64,000 bases of DNA from Nitrospinia bacterium (GCA_029261715.1 JAJDAT010000016.1:237885-301884); one strand, 5' to 3'; counted from the stretch's first letter, positions 50,709 through 60,291 are shown. Translations and numbers: made by a program. Notes: generated by a model from the letters alone, not told the origin.

Positions 50709-52979
50709 TTATGCAGCTTCGTCGGATCTTTTGTACCCACACTTCGGACATAAAACAAACTTACCTTCGTTTTTCTTCCACTTTTCTACCAGATAAGGAG
50801 AATCGCATTCTGATTCCGGACACGCGTCTTTTACGGGCTTATCCCAGGAAACAAATTTACAATTTGGATACTCGCTACAACCGTAAAAATTCCGGCCTTT
50901 TTTAGAACGTCTGCTAGAAATATATCCTTTGCAATCAGCTTCGGGACAATCAACGCCTAAACTAACCGGCTTGGTGAATTTACAATCTGGGTAATTAGAA
51001 CAAGCTATAAACTTACCAAATCGACCCACTTTTAAAATTAAAGGGGAGCTACATTTGTCGCAGTCGCCTTCTACTTTTTCAGGTTCGCCATTAGGCCCTG
51101 TTCCCTCTTCACCCGGTATAGGTTTGGTGCTTTTGCACTCGGGATAACCGGAACACGCCATGAATTTTCCAAATCGACCGCGCTTGATAATCATAGGGCT
51201 TTGGCATTTCTCGCAGACTTCGTCAGTCTCTTCAACTTCCGCCTTGATATCGCGCATTTTCTTTTCGGCAACTTCCAACTCTTTTTCGAAAGGCGTGTAA
51301 AAATCTTTCAACGCTTTTTTCCATTGAGTCTTGCCTTCTTCAATTTGGTCAAGCTGGTCTTCCATATTTGCCGTGAACTCAGACGTCAAAATATCTGGAA
51401 AACTTTCAACCAATAATTCTGTCACCAAACTGCCCAGCTCGGTCGGAATCAATCTTCTCTCTTCCGACGTAGCGTACTCTCTATCCTTGATAACACTGAT
51501 AATAGGAGCGTAGGTACTCGGTCGACCAATTCCTTGCTCTTCGAGAGCTTTAACAAGAGCCGCTTCGGAGTATCTAGGAGGCGGTTGCGTGAAATGCTGC
51601 TCAGGGTCGATCTTTTTCATCTTGAGGATTTCGCCCTTTTCTAACGCTGGTAGAAATCTATCGCCTGGCTGACCGCCTGCGGGTCCCGTTTGGGTTTCCG
51701 TCTCGTCTTCCGTTTCCACATAGGCTTTCATAAAGCCCTGGAATTTCATTACTGAACCGTTTGCGCGAAACAAACAATCTGCGGCATGAATATCAAAAGT
51801 CGTAGCGTCAAAAACGGCTGGAGTCATTTGACAAGATACTGTGCGAGCCCAAATCAACTCGTATAATAAGAACATATCTTTTTCTAAATGTTCTTTGATT
51901 GATTTTGGCTCAATGTTGACATCGGTTGGCCTAATCGCTTCATGCGCTTCTTGCGCGCTTTTTTTACTTTTATAAACATTTGGCTCTTTAGGCAAATAGT
52001 CTTTGCCATAACTTGTTTCAACAAACTCTCGAACTTGGCTCAGAGCTTCATCTGAAAGCCGAGTCGAATCGGTTCTCATATAAGTGATAAGAGCGACAGT
52101 CCCCTTTTTACCCATCGTCACGCCTTCATAAAGCCTTTGCGCCAACATCATGGTTTTCTTAGGAGTAAAACGATATTTCCGCGAGGCTTCTTGTTGCAAT
52201 GCGCTGGTTATAAAAGGAGCTGACGGTTTCCGTCTTCTTTCTTTACGAGTAATACTGTCTAGAACAAAGTCGCTGGCTTCCACCTTTTTAACAATGGCGT
52301 CGGCTTGTTCTTGATTATGAATTTCCGCCTTTTCATCTCCAACTTTTGCAAGCTTGGCTTCAAACTCTGGAGGAGTCGATCCTTCTATACCAACCGTGAT
52401 GGACCAATATTCTTCGGTTTTGAAGGCTTGAATCTCTTTTTCTCTATCAACCAAAATACGAAGGGCAACCGACTGCACTCGACCGGCGCTAAGACCACGC
52501 TGAACTTTCTTCCACAACAACGGGCTTATCTTGTAACCAACGAGTCTGTCCAAAACACGGCGAGCCTGTTGAGCGTTGACACGGTTGACATTTAATACGG
52601 TCGGATTATTGATGGCATCCATAACCGCTTTTTTGGTAATTTCATTAAAAGAAACTCGAAAGATTTTACCCTTTGTATGTTTGGCCACTTCGTTTTCGAT
52701 GTGGTAGGCGATAGCTTCGCCTTCGCGATCAGGGTCGGGAGCTAGATAAATATTGTCGGACTTTTTTGCGGCGGCTTTTAATTCGTCGAGAATCTTTCCT
52801 TTTCCGCGAATCGTAATATAACTAGGCTCAAAGTCTTTTTCTACATCGACACCTAGTTTTTTCTTTGGCAAATCCTTTAAATGCCCTACTGAGGCTTTAA
52901 TGATAAAGTCTTTCCCTACGATTTTCTTTAATGTAGCCACCTTAGCCGGTGACTCGACAATTAATAAAGATTTACCCAT
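50709..52979 (-). CDS. topA: DNA topoisomerase I
   Basis: TOPRIM begins LLIVESPAKVATLKKIVGKD and includes PDPDREGEAIAYH. The catalytic Tyr is in LITYMRTDSTRLS. The central HTH and ring region follow (ARRVLDRLVGYKISPLLW). The C-terminus carries four C4 zinc fingers (CEKCQSPM, CDKCSSPL, CPEADCKG, CPESECDS). It relaxes negative supercoils. The dprA gene lies just upstream (24-base gap), an order also seen in other bacteria. Confidence 0.97.
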   Translation of the reverse strand: MGKSLLIVESPAKVATLKKIVGKDFIIKASVGHLKDLPKKKLGVDVEKDFEPSYITIRGKGKILDELKAAAKKSDNIYLAPDPDREGEAIAYHIENEVAKHTKGKIFRVSFNEITKKAVMDAINNPTVLNVNRVNAQQARRVLDRLVGYKISPLLWKKVQRGLSAGRVQSVALRILVDREKEIQAFKTEEYWSITVGIEGSTPPEFEAKLAKVGDEKAEIHNQEQADAIVKKVEASDFVLDSITRKERRRKPSAPFITSALQQEASRKYRFTPKKTMMLAQRLYEGVTMGKKGTVALITYMRTDSTRLSDEALSQVREFVETSYGKDYLPKEPNVYKSKKSAQEAHEAIRPTDVNIEPKSIKEHLEKDMFLLYELIWARTVSCQMTPAVFDATTFDIHAADCLFRANGSVMKFQGFMKAYVETEDETETQTGPAGGQPGDRFLPALEKGEILKMKKIDPEQHFTQPPPRYSEAALVKALEEQGIGRPSTYAPIISVIKDREYATSEERRLIPTELGSLVTELLVESFPDILTSEFTANMEDQLDQIEEGKTQWKKALKDFYTPFEKELEVAEKKMRDIKAEVEETDEVCEKCQSPMIIKRGRFGKFMACSGYPECKSTKPIPGEEGTGPNGEPEKVEGDCDKCSSPLILKVGRFGKFIACSNYPDCKFTKPVSLGVDCPEADCKGYISSRRSKKGRNFYGCSEYPNCKFVSWDKPVKDACPESECDSPYLVEKWKKNEGKFVLCPKCGYKRSDEAA

Positions 52980-53002
52980 TTCACACCCTTCGCATTATTA
53001 AC

Positions 53003-54103
53003 TTATTGACAGTTAGAGACAAAGCGTTTGCCTTCCAATTGCCGGATAACCCCTTTTAGTTCTAATTGAATTAAAACTGCGGAAACCTCCGCCGGGGATA
53101 ACATACACTTTTCAATTAAGGTATCAATATGAACTTCTTCAAACTTAATATGCTTCATCAACTTTTCTTCTTGCTCAGTTAACTCTAAAACAGTAGTTGA
53201 CTCAACTTGTATGTTTTTTAACACACTTTTAATATATTCGGGAAACTCTTCTATTATAGAGTCAGCGCTATCTACTAATTTCGCCCCATTATTAATTAAA
53301 TAATGAGTCCCTTTACTCTTTGGCGACAAAATATTTCCCGGTACCGCAAAAATATCCCGTCCTTGCTCTAAAGCGCATTGGGCAGTAATCAAAGTACCGC
53401 TTTTTTCACCCGCTTCAACCACCAAAGTTCCTATCGACAACCCGCTAATTACCCGATTACGCGCTGGGAAATTAGATTTATCCGGTTTTTGCGTCATTGG
53501 AAACTCGGAAACAACCGCTCCAGTTTCCGCTATACGCTTCCTCAATCCAAAATTCTCCGGAGGATATGTATTCGCTAACCCACAACCTAACACAGCTATG
53601 GTTTGGCTTTTCTCCTCAAGCGCACTTTTATGCGCAATCGTATCGATCCCACGAGCCATGCCGCTCACAATACTTACGCCACGCGACGCTAAATCTCGCG
53701 TTAGCTTCTCGGCAGCGTTCTTCCCGTAAGCGGAAGGCGCCCGAGTTCCCACAACTGCTAACGTCGCAGGATTTTCATTCAGCGGAGTTCCTTCAAAATA
53801 AAGAACCGGCGGTGGATCGTAAATCGTTTTTAAAATTCTCGGATACTCTTCCGAGTCTAACGTCAAAATTTGGCAATTTAATTTATCGGCTAGATTCAAT
53901 TCGCGTTCAACGCGATCTTCAACCTCAAACCTTAAAATCTCTTTGGCTGTTTTTTCGCCAATGCCCGGAACTGCCAACAACTGCTTAAGGGAAGAATTGA
54001 AAACATTATGAATAGATCCTTGGCTTTCTAGCAGACGACGGAATAATGTTCTGCCAATTCCTTGAACCATATTCAACGCAACCCAATAATGTTTTTCCTC
54101 CAT
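53003..54103 (-). CDS. dprA: DNA processing protein DprA
   Basis: An HhH helix pair (SLKQLLAVPGIGEKTA) is followed by the Rossmann fold: VVGTRAPSAYGKNAAEKL, SGMARGIDTIAH, VLGCGLANTYP and EAGEKSGTLITA. The C-terminal winged domain ends in GVIRQLEGKRF. It loads RecA on incoming single-strand DNA during transformation. I choose the ATG at 54103 (MEEKHYWVALN); the longer frame to 54145 adds an unrelated 14-residue head. Confidence 0.92.
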   Translation of the reverse strand: MEEKHYWVALNMVQGIGRTLFRRLLESQGSIHNVFNSSLKQLLAVPGIGEKTAKEILRFEVEDRVERELNLADKLNCQILTLDSEEYPRILKTIYDPPPVLYFEGTPLNENPATLAVVGTRAPSAYGKNAAEKLTRDLASRGVSIVSGMARGIDTIAHKSALEEKSQTIAVLGCGLANTYPPENFGLRKRIAETGAVVSEFPMTQKPDKSNFPARNRVISGLSIGTLVVEAGEKSGTLITAQCALEQGRDIFAVPGNILSPKSKGTHYLINNGAKLVDSADSIIEEFPEYIKSVLKNIQVESTTVLELTEQEEKLMKHIKFEEVHIDTLIEKCMLSPAEVSAVLIQLELKGVIRQLEGKRFVSNCQ

Positions 54104-54280
54104 GAAAGAGTTGGCTCCGTTTTCGGTTCTTGTTCTTCCCGACAAACCATATATCAGGTTAGAGAATCCCTAGCAAGTTAAATTTATCTATTAAATTTTT
54201 AGACTTTAGAAAAAAAGAAGCTTTATTGAGTCAAAACTTGGTCAAAAAAGAAATGAAAAACCTTCTTTATTGGTCTTTTA

Positions 54281-55177
54281 TTACGGTATTTGATCAGTAA
54301 TTTGACGCCACTCGGCGACGGCTACATTAAAATTATAAACTGACTCTAAACTAACATTAATATGACGCGCATGGATCAGGAAGGAATCAAACAAATCTAC
54401 AGGGTTTCCAAGACCAAGATCGTAGTTAGAAGATTCCATAGCCATTAAAGCGCGCACTGATTTATTAACTTTGCGCGCCGATCGCATCTTTTTACCGGCT
54501 TCTAAAACACGGATAAACGCTTGCTGAGAGCGAACCTTAAATTCTAAGTTACGATTTCCAAATAGGTTATAGTTTTGCTTCGAATTATTTTCATGGCTAA
54601 AAAAACCAGGCTTTTTCTTCAAAAACTCTTCCCAGCTGTGGTAGGTAAACTCGACGGGTTTCAATGGTTTATTGATCTTTAAACCTGGATCAAAAAGATT
54701 TTTTCTTATCAAAGCCCCAAGCTCAACTTTTGACTGTTCAAGTTCGCTTGAAAACTCAGCAACGTGATTTTTCATTTCCGCCAACCCCAATTTGAGCTTC
54801 GTTATGATAAATTGCGTCACATTTTCATCATCCTCGTCATAGCTTGATTCCGCTTTTTCTATAGCTTGATCAAAATGCTCCTTTGTTTCACGAGCTTTCT
54901 TAAGAGCTTCCTCGTAAAACTGAATGCGATAAAAATTTTTAGTGGTAGTGAACCAAAGAGACGATCTAAAGGATTTTTCTTTTAATTGGGCCGATATTGA
55001 GGAGTTTTTTTCTGAGTTCTTTAAAACGTTTTTCCAAGCCTCGTCCAAAGAAATGATAGTTGGCTTCGGCTCAACATCCATTCCTCCAGCTAGAGCGGTT
55101 CCAGCCATCAGAAAAGAACATAAAAAGAAGGACAAGTAACAGAAAATCAGGGATTTTTTACGGAAGAAAAAAATCAT
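54281..55177 (-). CDS. Short TolC-like outer-membrane efflux protein
   Basis: Signal peptide (hydrophobic core IFCYLSFFLCSFLMA) then helical segments: LDEAWKNVLKNSEKNSS, the long helix FYEEALKKARETKEHFDQAI, and the C-terminal NYDLGLGNPVDLFDSFLIHA, then LESVYNFNVAVAEW. These match the TolC hairpin pattern. At 298 aa it is shorter than usual TolC (400+). It could be a degenerate or regulatory member. The candidate structured RNA ends about 36 bases upstream of the ATG, so expression may be controlled by it. Confidence 0.6.
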   Translation of the reverse strand: MIFFFRKKSLIFCYLSFFLCSFLMAGTALAGGMDVEPKPTIISLDEAWKNVLKNSEKNSSISAQLKEKSFRSSLWFTTTKNFYRIQFYEEALKKARETKEHFDQAIEKAESSYDEDDENVTQFIITKLKLGLAEMKNHVAEFSSELEQSKVELGALIRKNLFDPGLKINKPLKPVEFTYHSWEEFLKKKPGFFSHENNSKQNYNLFGNRNLEFKVRSQQAFIRVLEAGKKMRSARKVNKSVRALMAMESSNYDLGLGNPVDLFDSFLIHARHINVSLESVYNFNVAVAEWRQITDQIP

Positions 55178-55212
55178 TTAAAGACCGTGAAGCCTTGTAG
55201 GTAGGATTTTCC

Positions 55213-55325
55213 AAAAAAAAGGGGACACTGAACATAACCAGAAAGAGAGCTTGATGGCAACCAAGACAATCCTCTTTTTTTGGTATCGCCTAATTGGCGG
55301 TGTGCGTTCAGCGCCCCACAAAGGA
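55213..55325 (-). ncRNA. Structured RNA upstream of the TolC-like gene
   Basis: On the minus strand GGGGCGCTGAAC (55306-55317) pairs with GTTCAGTGTCCCC (55221-55233), closing a roughly 100-base domain. Inside are CGCC-AATTA-GGCG (55287-55299) and a second arm in which AAAGAG pairs with CTCTTT and CTTG with CAAG (about 55242-55277). A T8 tract follows at once, so the 3' end acts as an intrinsic terminator. A promoter at 55332-55360 gives a transcript of about 113 bases. No known riboswitch or RNA family is recognised. Confidence 0.5.
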
Positions 55326-55331
55326 TAATCC

Positions 55332-55360
55332 AAACTATCATAGGCCCTTTATACTGTCAA
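55332..55360 (-). promoter_or_regulatory. Promoter for the structured RNA
   Basis: Minus strand TTGACA (55355-55360), 17-base spacer, TAGTTT at 55332-55337 preceded by TG at the extended position. Transcription would start near 55325, just before the closing stem. Confidence 0.45.
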
Positions 55361-55746
55361 TTAAAAATTAGGAAAACTTTGGCAAAGAACAACTGTAAAT
55401 CTAGGCAAAATTATCCTTTAGAATCATACACTTACGAAACTTCCGGATTTCTTACAACAAAAAACCGAAGTCCTCAAACCCTTGAATCTAAAGCCCTTAC
55501 AAATCAGGTTTAGAGAGCGTCATTTCCCCACCCGAATAGAACCAAAAAACCTTTCGCTCTACCCAATAAAAATGGTTCAAAATAAGTTTTTTCGCCCACT
55601 AAAAACCCCTTAAATACCTATAAATAAACACTTTTTATCGTTCAACGAAAATTATTCAAAATTCTAATTAGTATAGGTTCACACCCTTTTATTGACTGGT
55701 CAACGGATCCAAAAAAGTGGCTTTAAAAAGTTGCGATATATAGGAA
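55361..55746. other. Intergenic region without a recognised feature
   Basis: About 385 AT-rich bases between the structured-RNA promoter and the stop of the site-2 protease gene. A 77-codon open frame on the + strand (55280-55513) has no gene-like composition. I see nothing else. Confidence 0.4.
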
Positions 55747-56631
55747 CTAAGAAAACTCAAACGGAACAGGGACAAAGGTAAGAATGAAAATGACGACAGC
55801 GGTATAGCCCAATATTAGATGCTTTCTCTCCAAAGGAAGCGACTCATCCAATACAGGAGCGCTTCTAAACCCGAATAAAGCAATTAACCCGGCCCAAAAC
55901 CACCAGCCATTCCAAAACCAACCTAAAGGCCATAGACAAGCGAAAAACCCCATCCAAACAAGCTTATATCTTTTGCTAAATAAGGAAAAAACGATATGAC
56001 CACCATCTAACTGACCAATTGGCAATAAGTTTAATCCGGTCAAAAACATCCCAATCCAACCGGCGAAAGCCATGGGATGTAAATGGATATTTATATTGGG
56101 AGAAACAGGGTTAACTCCCAAAATCCATTCGCTAAATAGAGTGAGAACTATAGAACTGCCGTAAGACACTCCAGAAAACCCCGGAACGTAGGAAACCTGA
56201 GATAAATACAGTCCTATCATTAGGGTTGGAATGGCGACAATAAATCCTGCAATAGGACCAGCAACGCCAATCTCCAGCAAAACCCTTCGATTTGGAATAG
56301 GGTCCTTAATATGCATGAAAGCGCCAAACGTTCCCGCTATAAAAACCGGAGGAGCCGGAATGAAAAATGGCAGAGTTGCTCGAACCTTATTTTTACAACT
56401 CGCATAATAATGACCAAACTCATGGCAACCCAAAATAGCGATCAAACTAATAGAGAACATCCAACCGCCAGCTAAGTAGGTGGTTCCTATGGTCAAAACG
56501 AGCATTAGCCAAAAAATGGCCCAACTTTTCCATGTAGGCGGATTAATTTTAGGGTATAAATCAGGCGATGGGCTTTTTGGAGCTTCGTTGGATGGATCGA
56601 CTGTAATGGGCCGATTTTCTAGAGGTTCCAT
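55747..56631 (-). CDS. Site-2 protease family (M50) membrane metallopeptidase
   Basis: A multi-pass membrane protein of 294 aa. GCHEFGHYYASC is the zinc-binding HExxH, and NLLPIGQLDGGHI holds the third ligand Asp near the C-terminus. At least six TM segments are visible. The family cleaves membrane-embedded segments of anti-sigma factors or other proteins. The edge of another family member lies at the right end of the window. Confidence 0.85.
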   Translation of the reverse strand: MEPLENRPITVDPSNEAPKSPSPDLYPKINPPTWKSWAIFWLMLVLTIGTTYLAGGWMFSISLIAILGCHEFGHYYASCKNKVRATLPFFIPAPPVFIAGTFGAFMHIKDPIPNRRVLLEIGVAGPIAGFIVAIPTLMIGLYLSQVSYVPGFSGVSYGSSIVLTLFSEWILGVNPVSPNINIHLHPMAFAGWIGMFLTGLNLLPIGQLDGGHIVFSLFSKRYKLVWMGFFACLWPLGWFWNGWWFWAGLIALFGFRSAPVLDESLPLERKHLILGYTAVVIFILTFVPVPFEFS

Positions 56632-56725
56632 TTGGTCGCTAATTTAATTGATATTGTCATTAGGTTAACCCCAAGCTTGATATTAAAAGCAGACTCTTAA
56701 TAACTTTGAACAGTTTGAGGAAATA

Positions 56726-56992
56726 ATGCAAAAAATTCTAGAAAAATATCTTGAAGATAAAAAAGACGTTCAACTCGTTATCCGTGAAAAACAAATGGAA
56801 GGAACCATAGAAGCCATCGAAGATGGACTAGTCCATTTAGTTGGAGAAAAGTATGAGTATCATGTTCCAATCGAAAAAATCGTTCTTGTAGGCTGTAAAC
56901 TCGATAAAAAAGAACGGAAACAAAAAAAGGAAAAAAATCCACCGTTGGGCTTCAAATTAGCCATTCCTTTAGAAAAGACACAAGACGACTGA
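56726..56992 (+). CDS. Sm/LSm-like small protein
   Basis: The first 55 residues have the beta-strand pattern of an Sm fold (VQLVIREKQMEGTIEAIEDG, then LVHLVGEKYEYHVPIEKIVL), followed by a Lys-rich tail. Such folds bind RNA or build oligomers; the assignment is from strand pattern only. The gene sits between the site-2 protease and proA, ends convergently with proA, and has a GAGG ribosome site. Confidence 0.55.
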   Translation: MQKILEKYLEDKKDVQLVIREKQMEGTIEAIEDGLVHLVGEKYEYHVPIEKIVLVGCKLDKKERKQKKEKNPPLGFKLAIPLEKTQDD

Positions 56993-56998
56993 CCAAAT

Positions 56999-58300
56999 TT
57001 AATCAATCAACCTGTGCGTAAACTCGCGGCCTCCGTCGCCAGAGTATTCTGAGACGGTTTGCCCCTTTCCGGTTACTTTATATTTATAAATAACCAAGCC
57101 TTCAAGGCCAACGGGTCCGCGCGCATGGGTTTTGTTTGTGCTAATTCCTATTTCAGCGCCCAGGCCAAAACGAAAACCATCAGCAAATCGAGTGGAAGCG
57201 TTGACCATCACGCTCGCTGAATCGACTTCGTTTTGAAACCGCTCGCCAGTAGAGTTGTCTTCGGTCACAATAACGTCCGTATGACCAGATCCATGTTTGT
57301 TGATATGGGCTACCGCTTCTTCAAAACTCGACACTATTTTAATAGAGAGTTTTAAGTCGGTGTATTCCGTATCCCAGTCGCTATCGTCCGCTTTCAGAAT
57401 TAGAGGAACCAACGACTGAGTTTTAACACACCCAACCAGTTCCACTTTTTCCTTGTTAAACTTTTCGAAAAGTCCAGGCAATACCTTAGGAGCGACCGCT
57501 TCGTGAATCAATAAAGTCTCCATTGCGTTGCAAGCGGCTGGATATTGCAGCTTTGAATCCAAAGCAATTTTAACTGCCATTTCTGAGTCGGCATTTTGGT
57601 CAATATATCCGTGGCAAATCCCCTCCGAATGACCCAATACTGGGATCTTCGTATTCTCTTGTATATAACGAACAAACTCATTACTTCCTCTTGGAACAAT
57701 TAATTGAATATTTTCTTCTTCATCTAGAAGCTCGGAAACCTGAGATCGCGTTTCAATCATCTGCACGGATGCGGCAGGAACGCCAGAAACTTTTTCAATT
57801 CCCTGAACCAACAACGAAACGATGAGTTTGTTAGAATTCTGCGCTTCCATCCCCCCCTTCAACACAACCGCGTTACCTGATTTTAAACAAAGCGACGATA
57901 TTTGCGGAACAGCGTCTGGTCGCGATTCGAAAATTGCCCCAATAACGCCAATAGGACAAGACACTTGGTATAAAGTCAGGTCTTTATCCATTTCCATACC
58001 TAATAGCTTTTGACCAACGGGATCAGGCAAAGCCGCAACGCTACGAATACCTTTTGCCATTCCGGCAACTTTGGATTCGCTGAGAGCAAGTCGAGCTAAT
58101 AATGGTTTAGCAAGATTGTCTTTTTCGGCTTGCGCAACATCGGCTCGGTTGGCTTCTAAAATAGCTTCTGTATTGGATTCCAAAGCGGACGCCATTTCTA
58201 GCAATGCTTTATTTTTGGTTTCGGTAGAAAGTCCCGCTAAAACGAGGGACGCGGCTTTTGCAGAAGACGCGATTTGTGATACGGATTTTGATTCTGTCAT
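56999..58300 (-). CDS. proA: Gamma-glutamyl phosphate reductase
   Basis: An aldehyde-dehydrogenase-fold enzyme of 433 aa: GAIFESRPDAVPQI, VVLKGGMEA, NTKIPVLGHSEGICH, and the catalytic Cys in LQYPAACNAMETLL. It reduces gamma-glutamyl phosphate to the semialdehyde in proline synthesis. proB is not seen in the window. The start at 58300 is followed by SKSVSQIASSAKAAS. Confidence 0.93.
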   Translation of the reverse strand: MTESKSVSQIASSAKAASLVLAGLSTETKNKALLEMASALESNTEAILEANRADVAQAEKDNLAKPLLARLALSESKVAGMAKGIRSVAALPDPVGQKLLGMEMDKDLTLYQVSCPIGVIGAIFESRPDAVPQISSLCLKSGNAVVLKGGMEAQNSNKLIVSLLVQGIEKVSGVPAASVQMIETRSQVSELLDEEENIQLIVPRGSNEFVRYIQENTKIPVLGHSEGICHGYIDQNADSEMAVKIALDSKLQYPAACNAMETLLIHEAVAPKVLPGLFEKFNKEKVELVGCVKTQSLVPLILKADDSDWDTEYTDLKLSIKIVSSFEEAVAHINKHGSGHTDVIVTEDNSTGERFQNEVDSASVMVNASTRFADGFRFGLGAEIGISTNKTHARGPVGLEGLVIYKYKVTGKGQTVSEYSGDGGREFTHRLID

Positions 58301-58446
58301 AGTTCGATGATCTTAATTAATCAATAGTTAGCTATTTCTATAATAGCTGGTTAACACAACTAAAAAATAGATTTTTTTACAATTCTAGGAGTTTAATCAA
58401 GTGAAAAGCTACAAAATCAGATAAAACTTTTATTCGAAAATAAGAT

Positions 58447-58530
58447 TCAATAATACTTTTTAAAAATGATGGGGAGAACTATCGCCAAAGCAATGACAAG
58501 GCCAATGAATGTTTCCCAGTTTTGAAACAT
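58447..58530 (-). CDS. 27-aa single-TM peptide
   Basis: MFQNWETFIGLVIALAIVLP, then a short Lys/Tyr tail (IIFKKYY). It has the amphipathic start and single hydrophobic helix of small membrane subunits. CAGG sits eight bases before the ATG. It lies in a 601-base gap that otherwise holds one repeat copy. It may be a small subunit of a larger membrane complex; no partner is nearby. Confidence 0.45.
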   Translation of the reverse strand: MFQNWETFIGLVIALAIVLPIIFKKYY

Positions 58531-58639
58531 GATTTACCTGACGGTGAGGGTTAAAAACTAATTTTAACTAGAAATAAATTAGATAGCAATGGTGGTTTAT
58601 TAAAGACTATAGAAGACAGTCGCAACCGCCTTAGATATT

Positions 58640-58683
58640 TACCTAGATCCTTCGTCACCCCGTTGGGGCTCCTCCAGAATGAC
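58640..58683. repeat. Interspersed palindromic repeat, copy 6
   Basis: TACCTAGATCCTTCGTCACCCC ... GGGGCTCCTCCAGAATGAC, with ACCCC/GGGGC pairing. Located between the 27-aa frame and the lipocalin gene. Confidence 0.65.
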
Positions 58684-58901
58684 GTGATTTTGGACTAGCG
58701 ACTTGAATCGAAAATCCGCTCTTATAAAAAATTTTGACAAAGTTTCCTCATAAACCAATACGCTAATCAAACAAAAAATCAAAATCGTTCATAAATGCGG
58801 AGTTAGCGCTAAACCAAACATTCTGGCGATTTTTTTTGAATCCTGTAATTTCTTTGCATTATACTGGAGGATCTACCGATATGAACCGCTGGAGACATTG
58901 A

Positions 58902-59510
58902 ATGAAATTCGTTAAAATTCTTGCAACTTTTTTTCTTTTATCTTTCTTCCAATTTTTCTTTATCGCTTCCAACGCCACTTCCGATGAAGCGGAATCCAGC
59001 AACGAGCTACCCGTTGTTCCTTTACTCGACTTGAATAAATTTCAAGGTACCTGGTACGAAATCGCTCGCACTCCCTGGATTTTTGAAAACGATTGTTATG
59101 GAGTAATAGCTAAATACGATTTAAAAGAAGACGGTGATATCGGAGTTACAAATCTTTGCCAAAAAGGTAGCTTTGACGGAGACGTCGCTAAAATTACCGG
59201 TAAGGGTTGGGTTGTGGACCAAAAGACCAAAGCCAAATTAAAAGTTCAGTTTATTTGGCCTTTCAATTTAAATTACTGGGTAATTCATACGGCGCCGGAC
59301 TACAGTCATATTGTGGTGGGAGAACCGGATCGAGAAAACCTTTGGATATTAAATCAAAATCCTGAGATGGATGCCAATACTTATCAAGAAATCTTAAACG
59401 TTGTTGAAGGAAAAGGATACGATATTTCTAAAGTAGTCAAAACGCCTCAAGATCCTGCGAAAAGCCAATGCCTGGCGGCTAGCATATCGCAAGAAACCAT
59501 TTCCTGCTAA
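58902..59510 (+). CDS. blc: Lipocalin (Blc-like)
   Basis: Signal peptide (KILATFFLLSFFQFFFI...), then the lipocalin signature LNKFQGTWYEIARTPWIFE (GTWYEI). C-terminal strand YWVIHTAPDYSHIVVGEPDRE, and LWILNQNPEMDANTYQEIL. Blc-type lipocalins bind fatty acids or lysophospholipids in the envelope. There is no lipobox, so it may be free in the periplasm. Ends ten bases before the convergent lgt gene. Confidence 0.9.
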   Translation: MKFVKILATFFLLSFFQFFFIASNATSDEAESSNELPVVPLLDLNKFQGTWYEIARTPWIFENDCYGVIAKYDLKEDGDIGVTNLCQKGSFDGDVAKITGKGWVVDQKTKAKLKVQFIWPFNLNYWVIHTAPDYSHIVVGEPDRENLWILNQNPEMDANTYQEILNVVEGKGYDISKVVKTPQDPAKSQCLAASISQETISC

Positions 59511-59520
59511 AACTGGGTTT

Positions 59521-60291
59521 TTATGGCGTTAAGGCGCCGTTCTTTTTTAGTTTGAGGAACCCGAGAACAGAAATAAGCAAAGCGAATAAACCAATAAATT
59601 GAGATGTCGACAGTATTCCTTCAATCGCAAAACCTCGATCATCGCTTCGGAAGTACTCGATAATAAATCGACCAATCGAATACAAAATCCCGTACATACA
59701 AAATATTTGACCGTCAAACTTTTTCCTTTTGCGCATCCAAACCAAAATACTAAAAATCAAAATAGCGTTCAAAGAAAGATAAATTTGGGTGGGATGTAAA
59801 GCTTCGTTCAAAGGAGCTAACGACTTTTGATCTGTGAAAGTAATTCCCCAAGGCAAATCGGTTTGCGCTCCATAGCAACATCCCGCAAACAAACACCCCC
59901 AGCGCCCTATCGCCTGCCCTACGGCTATCGATGGGGCTATAATATCGGCAGTTTTCCAAATCGGTAGTTTCTTTTTTTTAGCAATATACATAGCCACCGC
60001 AATCGCTAAAACCAAACCTCCGTAAAAAACCAGACCGCCCTTCCACACTTTAAAAATATCTAGCGGTCTTTCAACAAAGTATTTGTATTCTACGATTACG
60101 TATAAAAGGCGGGCTCCAATGATCGCCGACAACAAAATATAAAAACACAAGTCCATGATGACTTGCGGGTCCATGCCTTCTTTTTCACCTTGCTTAGAAG
60201 CCAATAAAATTGCGGTGAAAAAACCAGTGGCTACCAGCAACCCATATGTAAATATTGTTACGGGACCGAGCTCTAATAGAATTGGATACAT
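59521..60291 (-). CDS. lgt: Prolipoprotein diacylglyceryl transferase
   Basis: Seven TM segments. GGLVFYGGLVLAI (variant of HGGLxxHGG), AIGRWGCLFAGCCYG, HPTQIYLSLNAI and YFRSDDRG are the conserved Lgt motifs. It transfers diacylglycerol from phosphatidylglycerol to the lipobox Cys of prolipoproteins. It lies in the same orientation as lspA, 41 bases apart. Confidence 0.94.
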   Translation of the reverse strand: MYPILLELGPVTIFTYGLLVATGFFTAILLASKQGEKEGMDPQVIMDLCFYILLSAIIGARLLYVIVEYKYFVERPLDIFKVWKGGLVFYGGLVLAIAVAMYIAKKKKLPIWKTADIIAPSIAVGQAIGRWGCLFAGCCYGAQTDLPWGITFTDQKSLAPLNEALHPTQIYLSLNAILIFSILVWMRKRKKFDGQIFCMYGILYSIGRFIIEYFRSDDRGFAIEGILSTSQFIGLFALLISVLGFLKLKKNGALTP

